A stretch of DNA of 64,000 bases from Methanovulcanius yangii (GTDB lineage: Archaea; Halobacteriota; Methanomicrobia; Methanomicrobiales; Methanomicrobiaceae), in assembly GCF_018687785.1 (NCBI RefSeq), contig NZ_LTBL01000001.1, positions 921,780-985,779 on the forward strand, read 5' to 3'. Of the stretch, positions 44,457 through 53,685 are shown piece after piece; position 1 is the first letter of the stretch, and every line of letters starts with the position of its first letter. The notes below the pieces were generated by a model. The model had not been told where the DNA came from, ran no database searches, and was given only the letters and a program-made list of their open reading frames with translations. A program made the translations under genes and the position numbers.

Positions 44457-45786
44457 AATTCTTTTTCCTGTGGCACATGGCAAAGCCGACGATGCCAAGG
44501 GCAAGAATAATGCCCATCATGCAGACAGGTGCTGGTGTCGGTGTCGCCAGAGGACTCAGGTCCGGTGCTATTGCAACCGTCTCCCCTTCGATGACCGTGA
44601 CCGAACTCTGCCAGTCGGCGTACCCGTCAAGGCGCACGAGAAGGGTATGGGAGCCAGCCGCAATAGTGAGGTCCACCGGCGTTATCCCTTCCATCTGGTT
44701 GTCGACATAGACCGTCGCACCGGCTGGTGCCGACCCGACGGAGAGAATTCCCACCCCGGCGGGGAGGGACGTCGGCTCTGGTTCGGGTGTCGCCGTCGGC
44801 ACATATGGCGTCGGCATCACGGGCGCGGGAAGGGAATAGACATACAGGTTTCCGTCGGAGGATGCCGCCGCAAGGCGTGTGCCGTCGCCGGAGAGGGAGA
44901 CCCCGTTCACGGCACTCGAGGCCGCCCGCTTGGCAATCGCCATGACGTTGTTGTCATAGACGGAGGCGATGTTGTCATTCTGCGCAAGGGCATAGTAGGC
45001 GCCCATGCGGGCCGCCGAGACATCGTTCACCTTTGATGACGGTGCAATCTTCTTGATCTGGTTCCCGTTGAAATCATAGACATAGGCATACGCATCGTTG
45101 CCGCCGGCGATCAGGCTCTCCCCATCGGGGGAGATGTCAACACCAAATACCTGCCCGTCGATCTTCTGATACCAGAGCCGTTCACCGTTACTGTCGAAGA
45201 CATTGATGACGAAGTCACGGGTTCCGGCAACAACGTAGCTGCCATCTTCCGAGATGCTCGTTGACAGCACCCACCCGGAGGTACGGAACTTCCACACCTC
45301 GTTTCCGGCATCGTCAAAGAGATACAGGTACCCGTCGCTGCATGCAACGGCTATGCGCGAGCCATCAGCGGTGATCGCCACATCATTCACCGTCCCGCCG
45401 AATGATTCGGACCAGAGGAGGATTCCTGTCCCATCATAGACACACAGATCCCCTTTCTCTGTACCCGCAGCCACATACTCCGCTCCTGATGAGACCGCAA
45501 CCCCCCAGACCGGGGAGCCTGCATCACGCCCCCAGAGACGTTCACCCTCGATGGTGAAGAGCATCACCTGGGAATTATAGGTCCCCGTCGCAACATACAT
45601 CCCGTCCTGCGAGATGTCGCAGTCATAAAAATTCGTCCCTGCGGTATACTGCCATTCGAGCTCGGCACCCTGTGATGCCCCTGCGGCGCTCACACAGGAT
45701 ATGAACGCCACCCCGAGGATGGCGCATAAAAGGAGTGCCGTTCTTCCAGACTGCGGCCATCCGGCCGCCACATTGTTCGCTCCCAT
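44455..45786 (-). CDS. Secreted beta-propeller protein with PEGA domain and C-terminal anchor
   Basis: A 443-residue surface protein. A signal peptide (ALLLCAILGVAFISC) leads into a WD40/PQQ-like propeller of about seven blades, recognised by repeats such as GVAVSSGAEYVAAGTEKGDL and GVDISPDGESLIAGGNDAYA. A Pro/Thr linker comes near 320 and a PEGA domain after it (GSAPAGATVYVDNQMEGITP, HTLLVRLDGY). The end is TPAPVC, a hydrophobic helix and HRKKN. Ligand unknown. Its tail resembles that of the secreted protein at 13 kb. Confidence 0.87.
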   Translation of the reverse strand: MGANNVAAGWPQSGRTALLLCAILGVAFISCVSAAGASQGAELEWQYTAGTNFYDCDISQDGMYVATGTYNSQVMLFTIEGERLWGRDAGSPVWGVAVSSGAEYVAAGTEKGDLCVYDGTGILLWSESFGGTVNDVAITADGSRIAVACSDGYLYLFDDAGNEVWKFRTSGWVLSTSISEDGSYVVAGTRDFVINVFDSNGERLWYQKIDGQVFGVDISPDGESLIAGGNDAYAYVYDFNGNQIKKIAPSSKVNDVSAARMGAYYALAQNDNIASVYDNNVMAIAKRAASSAVNGVSLSGDGTRLAAASSDGNLYVYSLPAPVMPTPYVPTATPEPEPTSLPAGVGILSVGSAPAGATVYVDNQMEGITPVDLTIAAGSHTLLVRLDGYADWQSSVTVIEGETVAIAPDLSPLATPTPAPVCMMGIILALGIVGFAMCHRKKN

Positions 45787-45866
45787 ATAGGTCTCCCTGC
45801 CGTTGTGGACAGATAAAGAGACCTTTGTTGTATGGATATTTAAAAAACTGGTATATACGGATTCAT

Positions 45867-46787
45867 TCAGTCGGCAATGTACACCATGCCATCACCGCTC
45901 ACTCCGATAAGCCCTTCGGCCACCAGTACCCGGATGATCGCCCCCGTCCTTCCCTCCTCATCAGCGACCTCAACGATGAGGGCGTCATGTTTCGTTGGCC
46001 CCCTATCCAGCAGGATGCGGAGGATCATGCCCCGGATCTGCCGGGCAGACCCCTCGAAGGCAGACTGGCGTTTGTACGCCGTGCTGCGAAGATTGGGATT
46101 AATTACCTTTCGCTTCAGCATCGCACCGTAGTCCATGAGGGCATAATACCATTCCCGCGGATTCATCCAGTCGAGAGCACGCCTCACGAGCGGGAGGATC
46201 TCCGCATCGGTGACGCCTTCCCTGCCCTGGAAGAAGAAATGGATGAAGACCCGCCGGATATTCGTCTCGATGAAGACAACCGGAGCATTGTAGGCAAATG
46301 CCGCAACCGATGCGGCGGTCGCGGGACCGAGGCCGGGGAGCGTATTCAGGGTCGAAACATCAGCCGGCAGGACACCGTCGAACTCTGAGACTATTCGTTC
46401 TGCAGCCTCCTTCATCAGTTTTGCCCGCCGGTTGTATCCCATCCCCTGCCAGACCCGGAGGATATCCTCCAGCGGGGCACGGGCCAGAGAGTGAAAATCG
46501 GGAAAGGCCGCGATAAATTCAGGGTACTTCGTCCGTACCCGTTCCACCTGTGTCTGCTGGAGCATCACCTCGGATACATAGATATGATAGGGGTCCGAAG
46601 TCTCCCGCCATGGCATCGGCCGGGCAGAGGCGTGATAATAATCCCAGATGATGGTCTTGAAGAGGGCGATTGAACGATCGTCCGGCCCCCGTTTCTTCAG
46701 CAGGGAAAAAAAAGCTGGTTCCGGGTCTTGGCCCGGACCCTGCTGTTTTTTGGAGGGCATAATTTCTGTCTGATGCCTGCCGCTCAC
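45867..46787 (-). CDS. MutY-like HhH-GPD DNA glycosylase lacking the FeS cluster
   Basis: A 306-residue adenine-glycosylase-like protein. The MutY opening PMPWRETSDPYHIYVSEVMLQQTQ with the catalytic Glu, the WQGMGYNRRAKL loop and the helix-hairpin-helix TLPGLGPATAASVAAF are all there. In place of the usual Asp in the LDGNVxRV stretch it reads IETNIRRV, and the four-cysteine cluster loop after MDYGAM is absent. The C-terminus looks like a winged helix instead. The GTG start overlaps the carB stop (GTGA), so it rides on the carA-carB operon; ATG 46760 is an alternative start. Confidence 0.85.
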   Translation of the reverse strand: MSGRHQTEIMPSKKQQGPGQDPEPAFFSLLKKRGPDDRSIALFKTIIWDYYHASARPMPWRETSDPYHIYVSEVMLQQTQVERVRTKYPEFIAAFPDFHSLARAPLEDILRVWQGMGYNRRAKLMKEAAERIVSEFDGVLPADVSTLNTLPGLGPATAASVAAFAYNAPVVFIETNIRRVFIHFFFQGREGVTDAEILPLVRRALDWMNPREWYYALMDYGAMLKRKVINPNLRSTAYKRQSAFEGSARQIRGMILRILLDRGPTKHDALIVEVADEEGRTGAIIRVLVAEGLIGVSGDGMVYIAD

Positions 46788-49700
46788 CGGTGGTAATGCG
46801 ACAGCGGTTCGATGGTGATCTGATCCTTTTTGAGGCTTACGATCGCCTGGGTGGCTGCATACGCCGCCTGCATCGTCGTGATATACGGAATGTTGTAATC
46901 GAGGGCGGCCCGCATGATCTTCATATGATCCATCCGCGAGTATTTGCCGGTGGGAGCATTGATGATGAGGCTGAGCTCTCCGCGGCGCATCAGGTCAATG
47001 ACATTCGGTGATCCTTCCTGCACCTTTCTGACAAGGTTTGCAGTAATTCCTTCCTCTTCAAGGCGGTCGACCGTGCCTTCGGTTCCGTATATCGTCAGCC
47101 CCTGATCCCGAAGCTGACGGGCAATGGCTATCACGTCATCCTTGTGCGCATCACCGACAGAGATGAAGACATCCCCTTCAAGCGGGATCTCGTTGTCTGC
47201 CGATATGCTTGCCTTGTAGAAGGCACGCCCAAAGTCGTAGTCGATGCCCATGACCTCTCCGGTGGACTTCATCTCGGGTCCCAGAACGATGTCCACACCA
47301 GGGAGTTTGTTGAACGGGAGAAGGACTTCCTTGACAGCGACATGGCTGATCTGCGGTTCACTCACGCCGAGATCGCGTATCTTCATGCCAAGCATCGCCT
47401 TCGCTGCAATCTTTGCAAGTGGCATGCCGGTTGCCTTCGAGACGAACGGAACGGTCCGGCTTGCCCGGGGATTTGCCTCCAGCACATACACGACTCCGTC
47501 CTTGACCGCATACTGGATGTTGATGAGACCCACCACACCAATACCGAGGGCGAGTTTCTTCGTGTACTCACGGACGGTGTCGATGATAGCGGGGGCGAGG
47601 GACTGCGGAGGTATTACACAGGCAGAATCACCCGAGTGGACACCCGCTTCCTCGATATGCTCCATGATGCCACCGATGAGGACGTCGTCACCGTCACAGA
47701 CGGCATCGACGTCGATCTCAATGGCGTTCTGGAGGAACGAATCGATGAGGACGGGATGTTCGCGGCTGACCCTGACCGCCTCCTTGATGTAGGTCTGAAG
47801 CTCCACCTCGTCATGGACGAGCTCCATTGCCCTCCCGCCGAGGACATAGGACGGACGGACCAGAAGCGGGAATCCGATCCGCTCGGCTATCCGCATTGCC
47901 TCTTCCTCGGAATAGGCAGAGCTGTTCGCAGGAGACGGGATGTCCAGTTTTATCAGCAGCTGGCTGAACCGGTCACGGTCTTCTGCAAGGTCCATGGCAT
48001 TCGGGGCTGTGCCGAGAATCTTCGTCGACAGGCCGTACTCCCCCATGGCCCTCTCGAGGGGCATCGCCAGATTGACGGAGTTCTGTCCGCCGAACTGGAC
48101 CATGACACCGCTGTAGGCATCCGATCGGAGAATATTGACGACGTCTTCCAGTTGCATTGGTTCAAAGAAGAGCCGGTCGGACGTATCATAATCGGTGGAG
48201 ACCGTCTCCGGGTTGTTGTTGACGATGTGGACCTCTACCCCTTCCTCCCTGAGGGCCTTGACGGCATGGACCGTACAGTAATCGAACTCGATTCCCTGAC
48301 CTATCCGGATTGGGCCGGAACCGAGGATGAGCACCTTGTCTTTCGTGTCCTGCACAACCTCGGTCTCGTCCTCCCATGTCGAGTAGAAGTAGGGTGTTGT
48401 TGCAGGGAACTCCGCAGCGCAGGTGTCCACCATCTTGTACGACGGAAGCGGGGCAAGACCGGAGATATGTTCTTCGGAAACCCCGGAGAGGGTGCTGATC
48501 TCCTTCGTTGAAAAACCAAACCGTTTCGCCGCGATGATCAGGTCATCGCTGACCGGACCGTTGACAAGCGCCGTCTCCATCTCCACGATATGCTTCATCT
48601 TCTCCAGGAAAAAGGGAGAGATGAAGGTGAGTTCTGAGACTTCCCCGACGGTGAATCCCTCGCGGAATGCATCAAATATGCAACCAAACCGCTCATCGGT
48701 CGGATTTGCCAGAAGCATCCGGATCTCGGACTTTGAGGTGTGGCGGTTGATGTCCGTATCGAGCGACCGCATCGCCTTCATGAATGCCTCTTCCAGTGTC
48801 CGCCCGATGGCCATGACCTCTCCCGTCGACTTCATTGCTGTGGTCAGTGTCCGGTCGGCATTCGGGAACTTGTCAAACGGCCACCGCGGGACCTTTACGA
48901 CGACATAGTCGATAGCCGGTTCAAACGACGCAGGCGTGCACCCGGTAACAGTGTTCATGATCTCGTCGAGGCGCATGCCGATGGCGATCTTTGCCGCCAC
49001 GCGGGCGATCGGATACCCCGTCGCCTTCGATGCAAGAGCGGATGACCGCGAAACACGGGGGTTTACCTCGATGACCCGGTAATCGCCGTCCTTATAGGCG
49101 AGCTGGACATTGCATCCGCCCTGTACGTCAAGCGCACGGATGATCTTCAGGGAGGCGCTGCGGAGTTTCTGGAACTCGTCGTCCCGCAGGGTGAGAATCG
49201 GGGCAACGACGATACTCTCGCCGGTGTGAATGCCCATTGCATCCACATTTTCCATGCCACATATGATGATGCAGGTATCGGCCGCATCGCGCATCACCTC
49301 GAACTCGATCTCCTTCCAGCCGATGACGCTCTCCTCGATGAGGACCTGGTGAATCCTGGAGCGCTGGAGACCTATCTCGACGATTCTCCGAAGTTCTTCG
49401 GGAGTATGGGCAACACCCCCTCCCGCCCCACCGAGGGTATAGGCAGGACGGATGATCGCCGGAAGTCCGACCTCCTCAAGTGCCCGGTCGATCTGCTCCA
49501 TGTCATTGAGGATCATGCTCCGCGGGACTGGCTCTCCGATCTCCTCCATCAGATCACGGAACTTTTCACGATCTTCCCCACGGTAGATTGCCTCAAGGGG
49601 AGTGCCCAGAATTTCCACGCCATCAAGTGCGCCCATCTCGGCAAGCTCTGCAGTCATATTCAGCCCGGTCTGACCACCCATGCCGGAGAGAATGCCCTGC

Positions 49701-49948
49701 GGTTTCTCCTTCTGGATGATCTTTGCGATAATGTCGGACTTGATGGGCTCGACATATATCACGTCGGCCATCTCGGGGTCGGTCTGGATCGTCGCCGGAT
49801 TGGAATTGACCAGAACGACCTCGACACCCTCCTCACGGAGTGCCCGGCATGCCTGCGACCCGGAAAAGTCAAATTCTGCGGCCTGCCCAATCTGAATAGG
49901 GCCCGAACCTATCAGAAGCACTTTTTTTAGATCCTCTCGTCGCGGCAT
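46784..49948 (-). CDS. carB: Carbamoyl-phosphate synthase large subunit
   Basis: The 1054-residue synthetase makes carbamoyl phosphate from bicarbonate, ammonia and two ATP for arginine and pyrimidine synthesis. Two ATP-grasp halves are visible: the first starts KVLLIGSGPIQIGQAAEFD, the second KVLILGSGPIRIGQGIEFDY near 545. A C-terminal MGS-like regulatory domain follows from about 925 (VFISVGDAHKDDVIAIARQL). It starts one base before the end of carA and is followed by the MutY-like gene. Confidence 0.98.
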   Translation of the reverse strand: MPRREDLKKVLLIGSGPIQIGQAAEFDFSGSQACRALREEGVEVVLVNSNPATIQTDPEMADVIYVEPIKSDIIAKIIQKEKPQGILSGMGGQTGLNMTAELAEMGALDGVEILGTPLEAIYRGEDREKFRDLMEEIGEPVPRSMILNDMEQIDRALEEVGLPAIIRPAYTLGGAGGGVAHTPEELRRIVEIGLQRSRIHQVLIEESVIGWKEIEFEVMRDAADTCIIICGMENVDAMGIHTGESIVVAPILTLRDDEFQKLRSASLKIIRALDVQGGCNVQLAYKDGDYRVIEVNPRVSRSSALASKATGYPIARVAAKIAIGMRLDEIMNTVTGCTPASFEPAIDYVVVKVPRWPFDKFPNADRTLTTAMKSTGEVMAIGRTLEEAFMKAMRSLDTDINRHTSKSEIRMLLANPTDERFGCIFDAFREGFTVGEVSELTFISPFFLEKMKHIVEMETALVNGPVSDDLIIAAKRFGFSTKEISTLSGVSEEHISGLAPLPSYKMVDTCAAEFPATTPYFYSTWEDETEVVQDTKDKVLILGSGPIRIGQGIEFDYCTVHAVKALREEGVEVHIVNNNPETVSTDYDTSDRLFFEPMQLEDVVNILRSDAYSGVMVQFGGQNSVNLAMPLERAMGEYGLSTKILGTAPNAMDLAEDRDRFSQLLIKLDIPSPANSSAYSEEEAMRIAERIGFPLLVRPSYVLGGRAMELVHDEVELQTYIKEAVRVSREHPVLIDSFLQNAIEIDVDAVCDGDDVLIGGIMEHIEEAGVHSGDSACVIPPQSLAPAIIDTVREYTKKLALGIGVVGLINIQYAVKDGVVYVLEANPRASRTVPFVSKATGMPLAKIAAKAMLGMKIRDLGVSEPQISHVAVKEVLLPFNKLPGVDIVLGPEMKSTGEVMGIDYDFGRAFYKASISADNEIPLEGDVFISVGDAHKDDVIAIARQLRDQGLTIYGTEGTVDRLEEEGITANLVRKVQEGSPNVIDLMRRGELSLIINAPTGKYSRMDHMKIMRAALDYNIPYITTMQAAYAATQAIVSLKKDQITIEPLSHYHR

Positions 49949-51003
49949 CAGGGTATCCTCCTGTAGAATGTATCGAAGATCACCCGTTCCGTATCATGCG
50001 GCCCGGCGTGGGCTTCGGGGTGGAACTGCACGGTGTAGAGGTTCAGATCCTTCGAGTAGAACCCCTCGACCGTCCCGTCATTGACATTGGTGAAGTAAAT
50101 TTCACATTTTTCGGGGAGCGTGTCCCCATCGACGGCGAACCCATGGTTCTGGGTGGTGATGTAGATCTTTCCGTGCACGTCCTTTACCGGCTGGTTCGAA
50201 CCCCGGTGACCGAATTTCATCTTGTAGGTCTCTGCACCCACGGCAAGAGCCGCCACCTGGTTCCCCATGCATATGCCGAAGACCGGGATGGTTCCCAGCA
50301 TATCCTGGACACACCTGATTGCTCCCGTGGCGTGGACGGGGTCCCCCGGCCCGTTTGTGACGAAAAGCGCCTCTGGCTTCACAGCCTCGATTTCATCCGC
50401 CGTTGCATCGTGCGGGAATATATAGAGGTCAGCACCCCTGCGGTGCAGACTCCGTGCGATATTCTTCTTTATCCCGAGATCGATGATGGCGATACGTTTC
50501 CCCGTGCCGGGGATACGGTATGGCGCCCTACATGATACCTCGGGTATCAGGTCGAGGTCGGATATCGGACGCTGGTTGCGGGCACACTCCACGGCATATT
50601 CACCGTTGTCGTCACCGACAACAAGGGCGGCCCTCAGCGTACCATCCACGCGCGTTTTGATCGTCAGCCGCCGGGTATCGACACCGGCGATGCCAAGGAG
50701 ACCATGCTCCTCAAAATAGTCACCGACCGACGGCCTGGCTTCGGGTACTGCACAGAGTTCGCGGACCACACACCCCTTTGCGTGAATCCCCGGACTCTGG
50801 AAATTTTTCTCATCGACCCCGTAATTACCGATAAGCGGATAGGTGAACATGAGAATCTGACCCCGGTAGCTGGGGTCACTCAAGGCCTCCATATATCCGC
50901 CCATCTGGGTCGTGAATACGAGTTCTCCGGCGCAGGAACCTTCCACACCGAATCCCTCTCCTATAATATATTCACCATTTTCCAGACCCAGGACTGCCTT
51001 CAT
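49948..51003 (-). CDS. carA: Carbamoyl-phosphate synthase small subunit
   Basis: The glutaminase subunit, 351 residues. The N-terminal CPSase domain starts KAVLGLENGEYIIGEGFGVEG; the class I amidotransferase domain has the nucleophile in FGICMGNQ and the His-Glu pair in FHPEAHAGP. It feeds ammonia to CarB. A divergent thioredoxin-like gene lies 151 bp upstream, so the gap contains both promoters. Confidence 0.97.
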   Translation of the reverse strand: MKAVLGLENGEYIIGEGFGVEGSCAGELVFTTQMGGYMEALSDPSYRGQILMFTYPLIGNYGVDEKNFQSPGIHAKGCVVRELCAVPEARPSVGDYFEEHGLLGIAGVDTRRLTIKTRVDGTLRAALVVGDDNGEYAVECARNQRPISDLDLIPEVSCRAPYRIPGTGKRIAIIDLGIKKNIARSLHRRGADLYIFPHDATADEIEAVKPEALFVTNGPGDPVHATGAIRCVQDMLGTIPVFGICMGNQVAALAVGAETYKMKFGHRGSNQPVKDVHGKIYITTQNHGFAVDGDTLPEKCEIYFTNVNDGTVEGFYSKDLNLYTVQFHPEAHAGPHDTERVIFDTFYRRIP

Positions 51004-51154
51004 TGAATTACCATACTCAATGTGTCCGGGCCCTTATTAATAACTTGGAATGTTCTTACCCGACCTCTTTTCAGGGGACGTTGAAGGATCATCCGATCGG
51101 ACTGAATTGTCCATTTCGACATTTCCTAATATTCCCTGCGTCAACCATTATGCA

Positions 51155-51496
51155 ATGACAGATCATGTCCTGATGGAGATTGTCGGGTTCACCGACAGCC
51201 CCTGCGGTCCGTTTCCATGCGATGACACCCGGACCTGTGAACTGGAACGGTGCGCACCGAGTGAGAACCTTGAGAAGGCATACTCTGCCCTGCAGACGGA
51301 GATTGCAAAGGAATATGGTGACCGGGTCGAGATGAAACTGACCTGGCTCGATGATGAGGTTCCCAATTATATTATGGATATCGTTGAAGAACACCAGCCG
51401 CCGCTCCCCATCATTCTCATCAACGGGAAACTCGCTCCCATCGGCCGGATCTCACTGCCCCTGATCCGTGAAGCGCTCAATGCCGAACTGGACTGA
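51155..51496 (+). CDS. Thioredoxin-fold protein with a PCGPFPC motif
   Basis: A 113-residue protein. After a first strand (LMEIVGFTDSPC) comes the cysteine set PCGPFPCDDTRTCELERC, then a helix, a strand (VEMKLTWLD), and the cis-proline-type segment PPLPIILINGKLAPIGRISL. This order is that of thioredoxin-like folds, with C-x4-C in place of C-x2-C. A redox or metal role is likely, but no named family is recognised. The open frame extends 35 codons upstream; MTDHV was chosen because similarity to the fold begins there. Confidence 0.7.
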   Translation: MTDHVLMEIVGFTDSPCGPFPCDDTRTCELERCAPSENLEKAYSALQTEIAKEYGDRVEMKLTWLDDEVPNYIMDIVEEHQPPLPIILINGKLAPIGRISLPLIREALNAELD

Positions 51497-51722
51497 ATCG
51501 TTTCTGCGGCAGGCCTGCATCTTCTATTTTTTACCTATAGCTGGCTCATTGCCATGTTCATGTTCTTCTGACACCTTGTTCGAACATGCAGGATTCAGCG
51601 GTGTCGACTCCAAGAGACAGATGGCCCGGCAGGATTTTCCAGCAGATACCGTCCCCGGCAGGATCAAAAGTATGAAGGCATGTTGAGCAAGAGGAAGATT
51701 TGGATATTCGGGAGGACAAAAC

Positions 51723-51797
51723 ATGGAATCCCGGGATCATAACAAGAATCAGATCCCATACATCGGCTACATCCATCTCCGGGTAGGCCGGAAATGA
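51723..51797 (+). CDS. Possible 24-residue leader peptide upstream of the RFAP synthase fusion
   Basis: Within the 307-bp gap after the thioredoxin-like gene, an ATG at 51723 follows a good ribosome site (GGGAGGAC, five bases away). It encodes a basic peptide starting MESRDHNKNQIP and stops at TGA 51795-51797, 6 bp before the next start. The ribosome site of the big gene (GAGGA) overlaps the stop. It may couple or tune translation of the next gene, or be chance. The rest of the gap shows nothing. Confidence 0.3.
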   Translation: MESRDHNKNQIPYIGYIHLRVGRK

Positions 51798-51803
51798 GGA
51801 CTT

Positions 51804-53357
51804 ATGGCATCATTCAAAATCACGAGTAAACTCAGGGAACTGGAATCACAGGTCGGAACCCTCTCGCCCATGCAGAAGATCCTTCTCGGCACGGACGGGT
51901 CGGTGACGACTCTACTTGAAAATGCCCTTGGATGTGAGGTGACGGTAAACACACTCTTCCAGGAGGTTGTGCCTGCGGATGAACGTGTTGCGTCATCGCT
52001 TGGTATCCGCACAGGAGAGCAGATCAACCACCGAATTATCACGCTCAATGATCGGGAGACGGGGAAGGCACTCCTGTATGCCGTGTCCGACACCCCGCTT
52101 TCCCGTCTGGACCCTTCGTTTCGCGATGACCTCATGCAGGCCGACATTCCCATTGGGAGGATCATGCAGAAGCATCATCTCGAGGCACGCCGTGAACTGA
52201 AGGAGGTACGAGCGTGCAGGGCTGATCCAGCCATCAGCGGCATCCTTGGAATATTCCGCCATGAACCACTCCTCTCACGCAAATACCATATCATCACCGG
52301 AGGAAAACCGCTCATTGCCATACGGGAGACCTTTCCCTACAGTAACTTTACCGATGAAAGCCGGGTGATCGTAGAGACTCCGTCACGGATTCACATGGGG
52401 CTCATCGACATGAACGGGAGCGCAGGAAGGGTCGACGGAGGGATCGGCCTCGCCATCGAAGACCCGGCCATCGTCATCGAGGCGAAAAGAGGCAGTGAAC
52501 TACGGGTGTGGTCGGATGAACAGAACACAAAGAATGCGGAACGGGTTAAACGGACGGCTGAGATAATTCTTGCCAGGCTGGGCGTCAGTGAAGGTGCTGA
52601 TATCATGCTCCACCACAGCTATTCCGGCCATATCGGTCTGGGAAGCGGCACCCAGCTCGATCTCGCCACGGCCCGTGCACTCTATGGGCTGTTTCGACCC
52701 GGCACGATCACCGTCCGGGAGATCGCGGCACTCACCGGGAGGGGAGGAACATCGGGGATCGGAACCGCGGCATTTGAGGCGGGGGGATTCATCATCGACG
52801 GGGGGCATAGCTTCGGCCCTCTGGGGGATAAGTCCGAGTTCAGGCCATCATCTGCCTCATCAGGGATAAAACCGGCACCGGTGCTCTTCAGGCACCCTTT
52901 CCCCGAAGACTGGCAGATTCTCCTGGCCATCCCGGACATACCCGAGGGCGCAAGTGGAAAAACCGAATCGGACATCTTTCGGACGCACTGCCCGGTTCCC
53001 ATCGGCGACGTCCGGGCGCTTTGTCATACGGTTCTCATGCAGATGCTCCCGGCTATCATTGAAAAGGATCTCGATCTCTTCGGATGCGCCGTGAACACAA
53101 TCCAGGAATACGGGTTCAAGCAGGTCGAACACCGCCTCCAGCCGCCCCTCATTCAGGACCTCATCGCAGCGCTCCGGACTACTGAAGCTGCAGGGGTCGG
53201 ACTGAGCTCCTTTGGTCCGACGGTGTATGCAATCGGTGACAACGGGATGCAGGACGCAGGAAGATGTGCCGAAGACGTCATGGCGAAGACGGGCGGAGGA
53301 CGGGTCATTCTTACCCGGGCACAGAACAGGGGAGCGGAGATCAGGGCCGCCCCATGA
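51804..53357 (+). CDS. mptG: Chorismate lyase-like (DUF98) domain fused to beta-RFAP synthase
   Basis: A 517-residue fusion. Residues 187-517 are beta-ribofuranosylaminobenzene (or hydroxybenzene) 5'-phosphate synthase, a GHMP-fold enzyme of methanopterin synthesis: TPSRIHMGLIDMNGSAGRVD, then SGHIGLGSGTQLDLATARAL, GRGGTSGIGTAAFEAGGFI and SSFGPTVYAI. Residues 1-185 match the DUF98 family of chorismate pyruvate-lyases (TDGSVTTLLENALGCEV, then ADIPIGRIM and KPLIAIRETFPYS). The first domain would make 4-hydroxybenzoate, and the second would use it. GAGGA precedes the ATG. The domain pairing is read from sequence; channelling is inference. Confidence 0.88.
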   Translation: MASFKITSKLRELESQVGTLSPMQKILLGTDGSVTTLLENALGCEVTVNTLFQEVVPADERVASSLGIRTGEQINHRIITLNDRETGKALLYAVSDTPLSRLDPSFRDDLMQADIPIGRIMQKHHLEARRELKEVRACRADPAISGILGIFRHEPLLSRKYHIITGGKPLIAIRETFPYSNFTDESRVIVETPSRIHMGLIDMNGSAGRVDGGIGLAIEDPAIVIEAKRGSELRVWSDEQNTKNAERVKRTAEIILARLGVSEGADIMLHHSYSGHIGLGSGTQLDLATARALYGLFRPGTITVREIAALTGRGGTSGIGTAAFEAGGFIIDGGHSFGPLGDKSEFRPSSASSGIKPAPVLFRHPFPEDWQILLAIPDIPEGASGKTESDIFRTHCPVPIGDVRALCHTVLMQMLPAIIEKDLDLFGCAVNTIQEYGFKQVEHRLQPPLIQDLIAALRTTEAAGVGLSSFGPTVYAIGDNGMQDAGRCAEDVMAKTGGGRVILTRAQNRGAEIRAAP

Positions 53358-53570
53358 GGATTTTCGGGAAAATTTCATTTTTTGTATAAGAGCAGGTTTT
53401 GACGAATAGAGAGCTTACGGACATAGAAGGCAGAGAAGAACTATTTCCCAGCGGGAGCCGGTCGGAACAGTGGGTTTCATTACGACAGGAGACTGCCGTA
53501 ATAAAAGTAATTCATATAACCCGGATTCCGTCAGAAAAACAATATTTCTTTGGACCTGAACACTTGATGA

Positions 53571-53685
53571 TTTATTTTTTCATGACTCGTACCAGCTGGA
53601 AATTTATTTTTTCATGACTGGCAACAGCTGGAAATTTATTTTTTCATGACTGGGAACAGCTTGAAAAAATTTATTTTTTCATGAC
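53571..53685. repeat. Tandem repeat copying the ilvD 3' end
   Basis: The block TTTATTTTTTCATGAC occurs four times, at 53571, 53603, 53635 and 53670 (spacing 32, 32 and 35 bp). The last copy contains the final codons and stop of ilvD on the minus strand. The first three units also share CAGCTGGAAA or a close variant. On the plus strand each unit gives a TTTATTTTTT tract, a likely series of terminators for the RFAP-synthase transcript. The part 53358-53570 has one further T6 run just after that gene and nothing else I can name. Confidence 0.8.

Noticed and set aside
53399-53617. 72-residue plus-strand ORF running into the tandem repeats
   Set aside because: TTG start without a ribosome site, and the C-terminus is made only of the repeat unit.
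53571-53685. CRISPR-like array
   Set aside because: Units are contiguous, only four copies exist, there are no distinct spacers, and the last unit is the end of ilvD.
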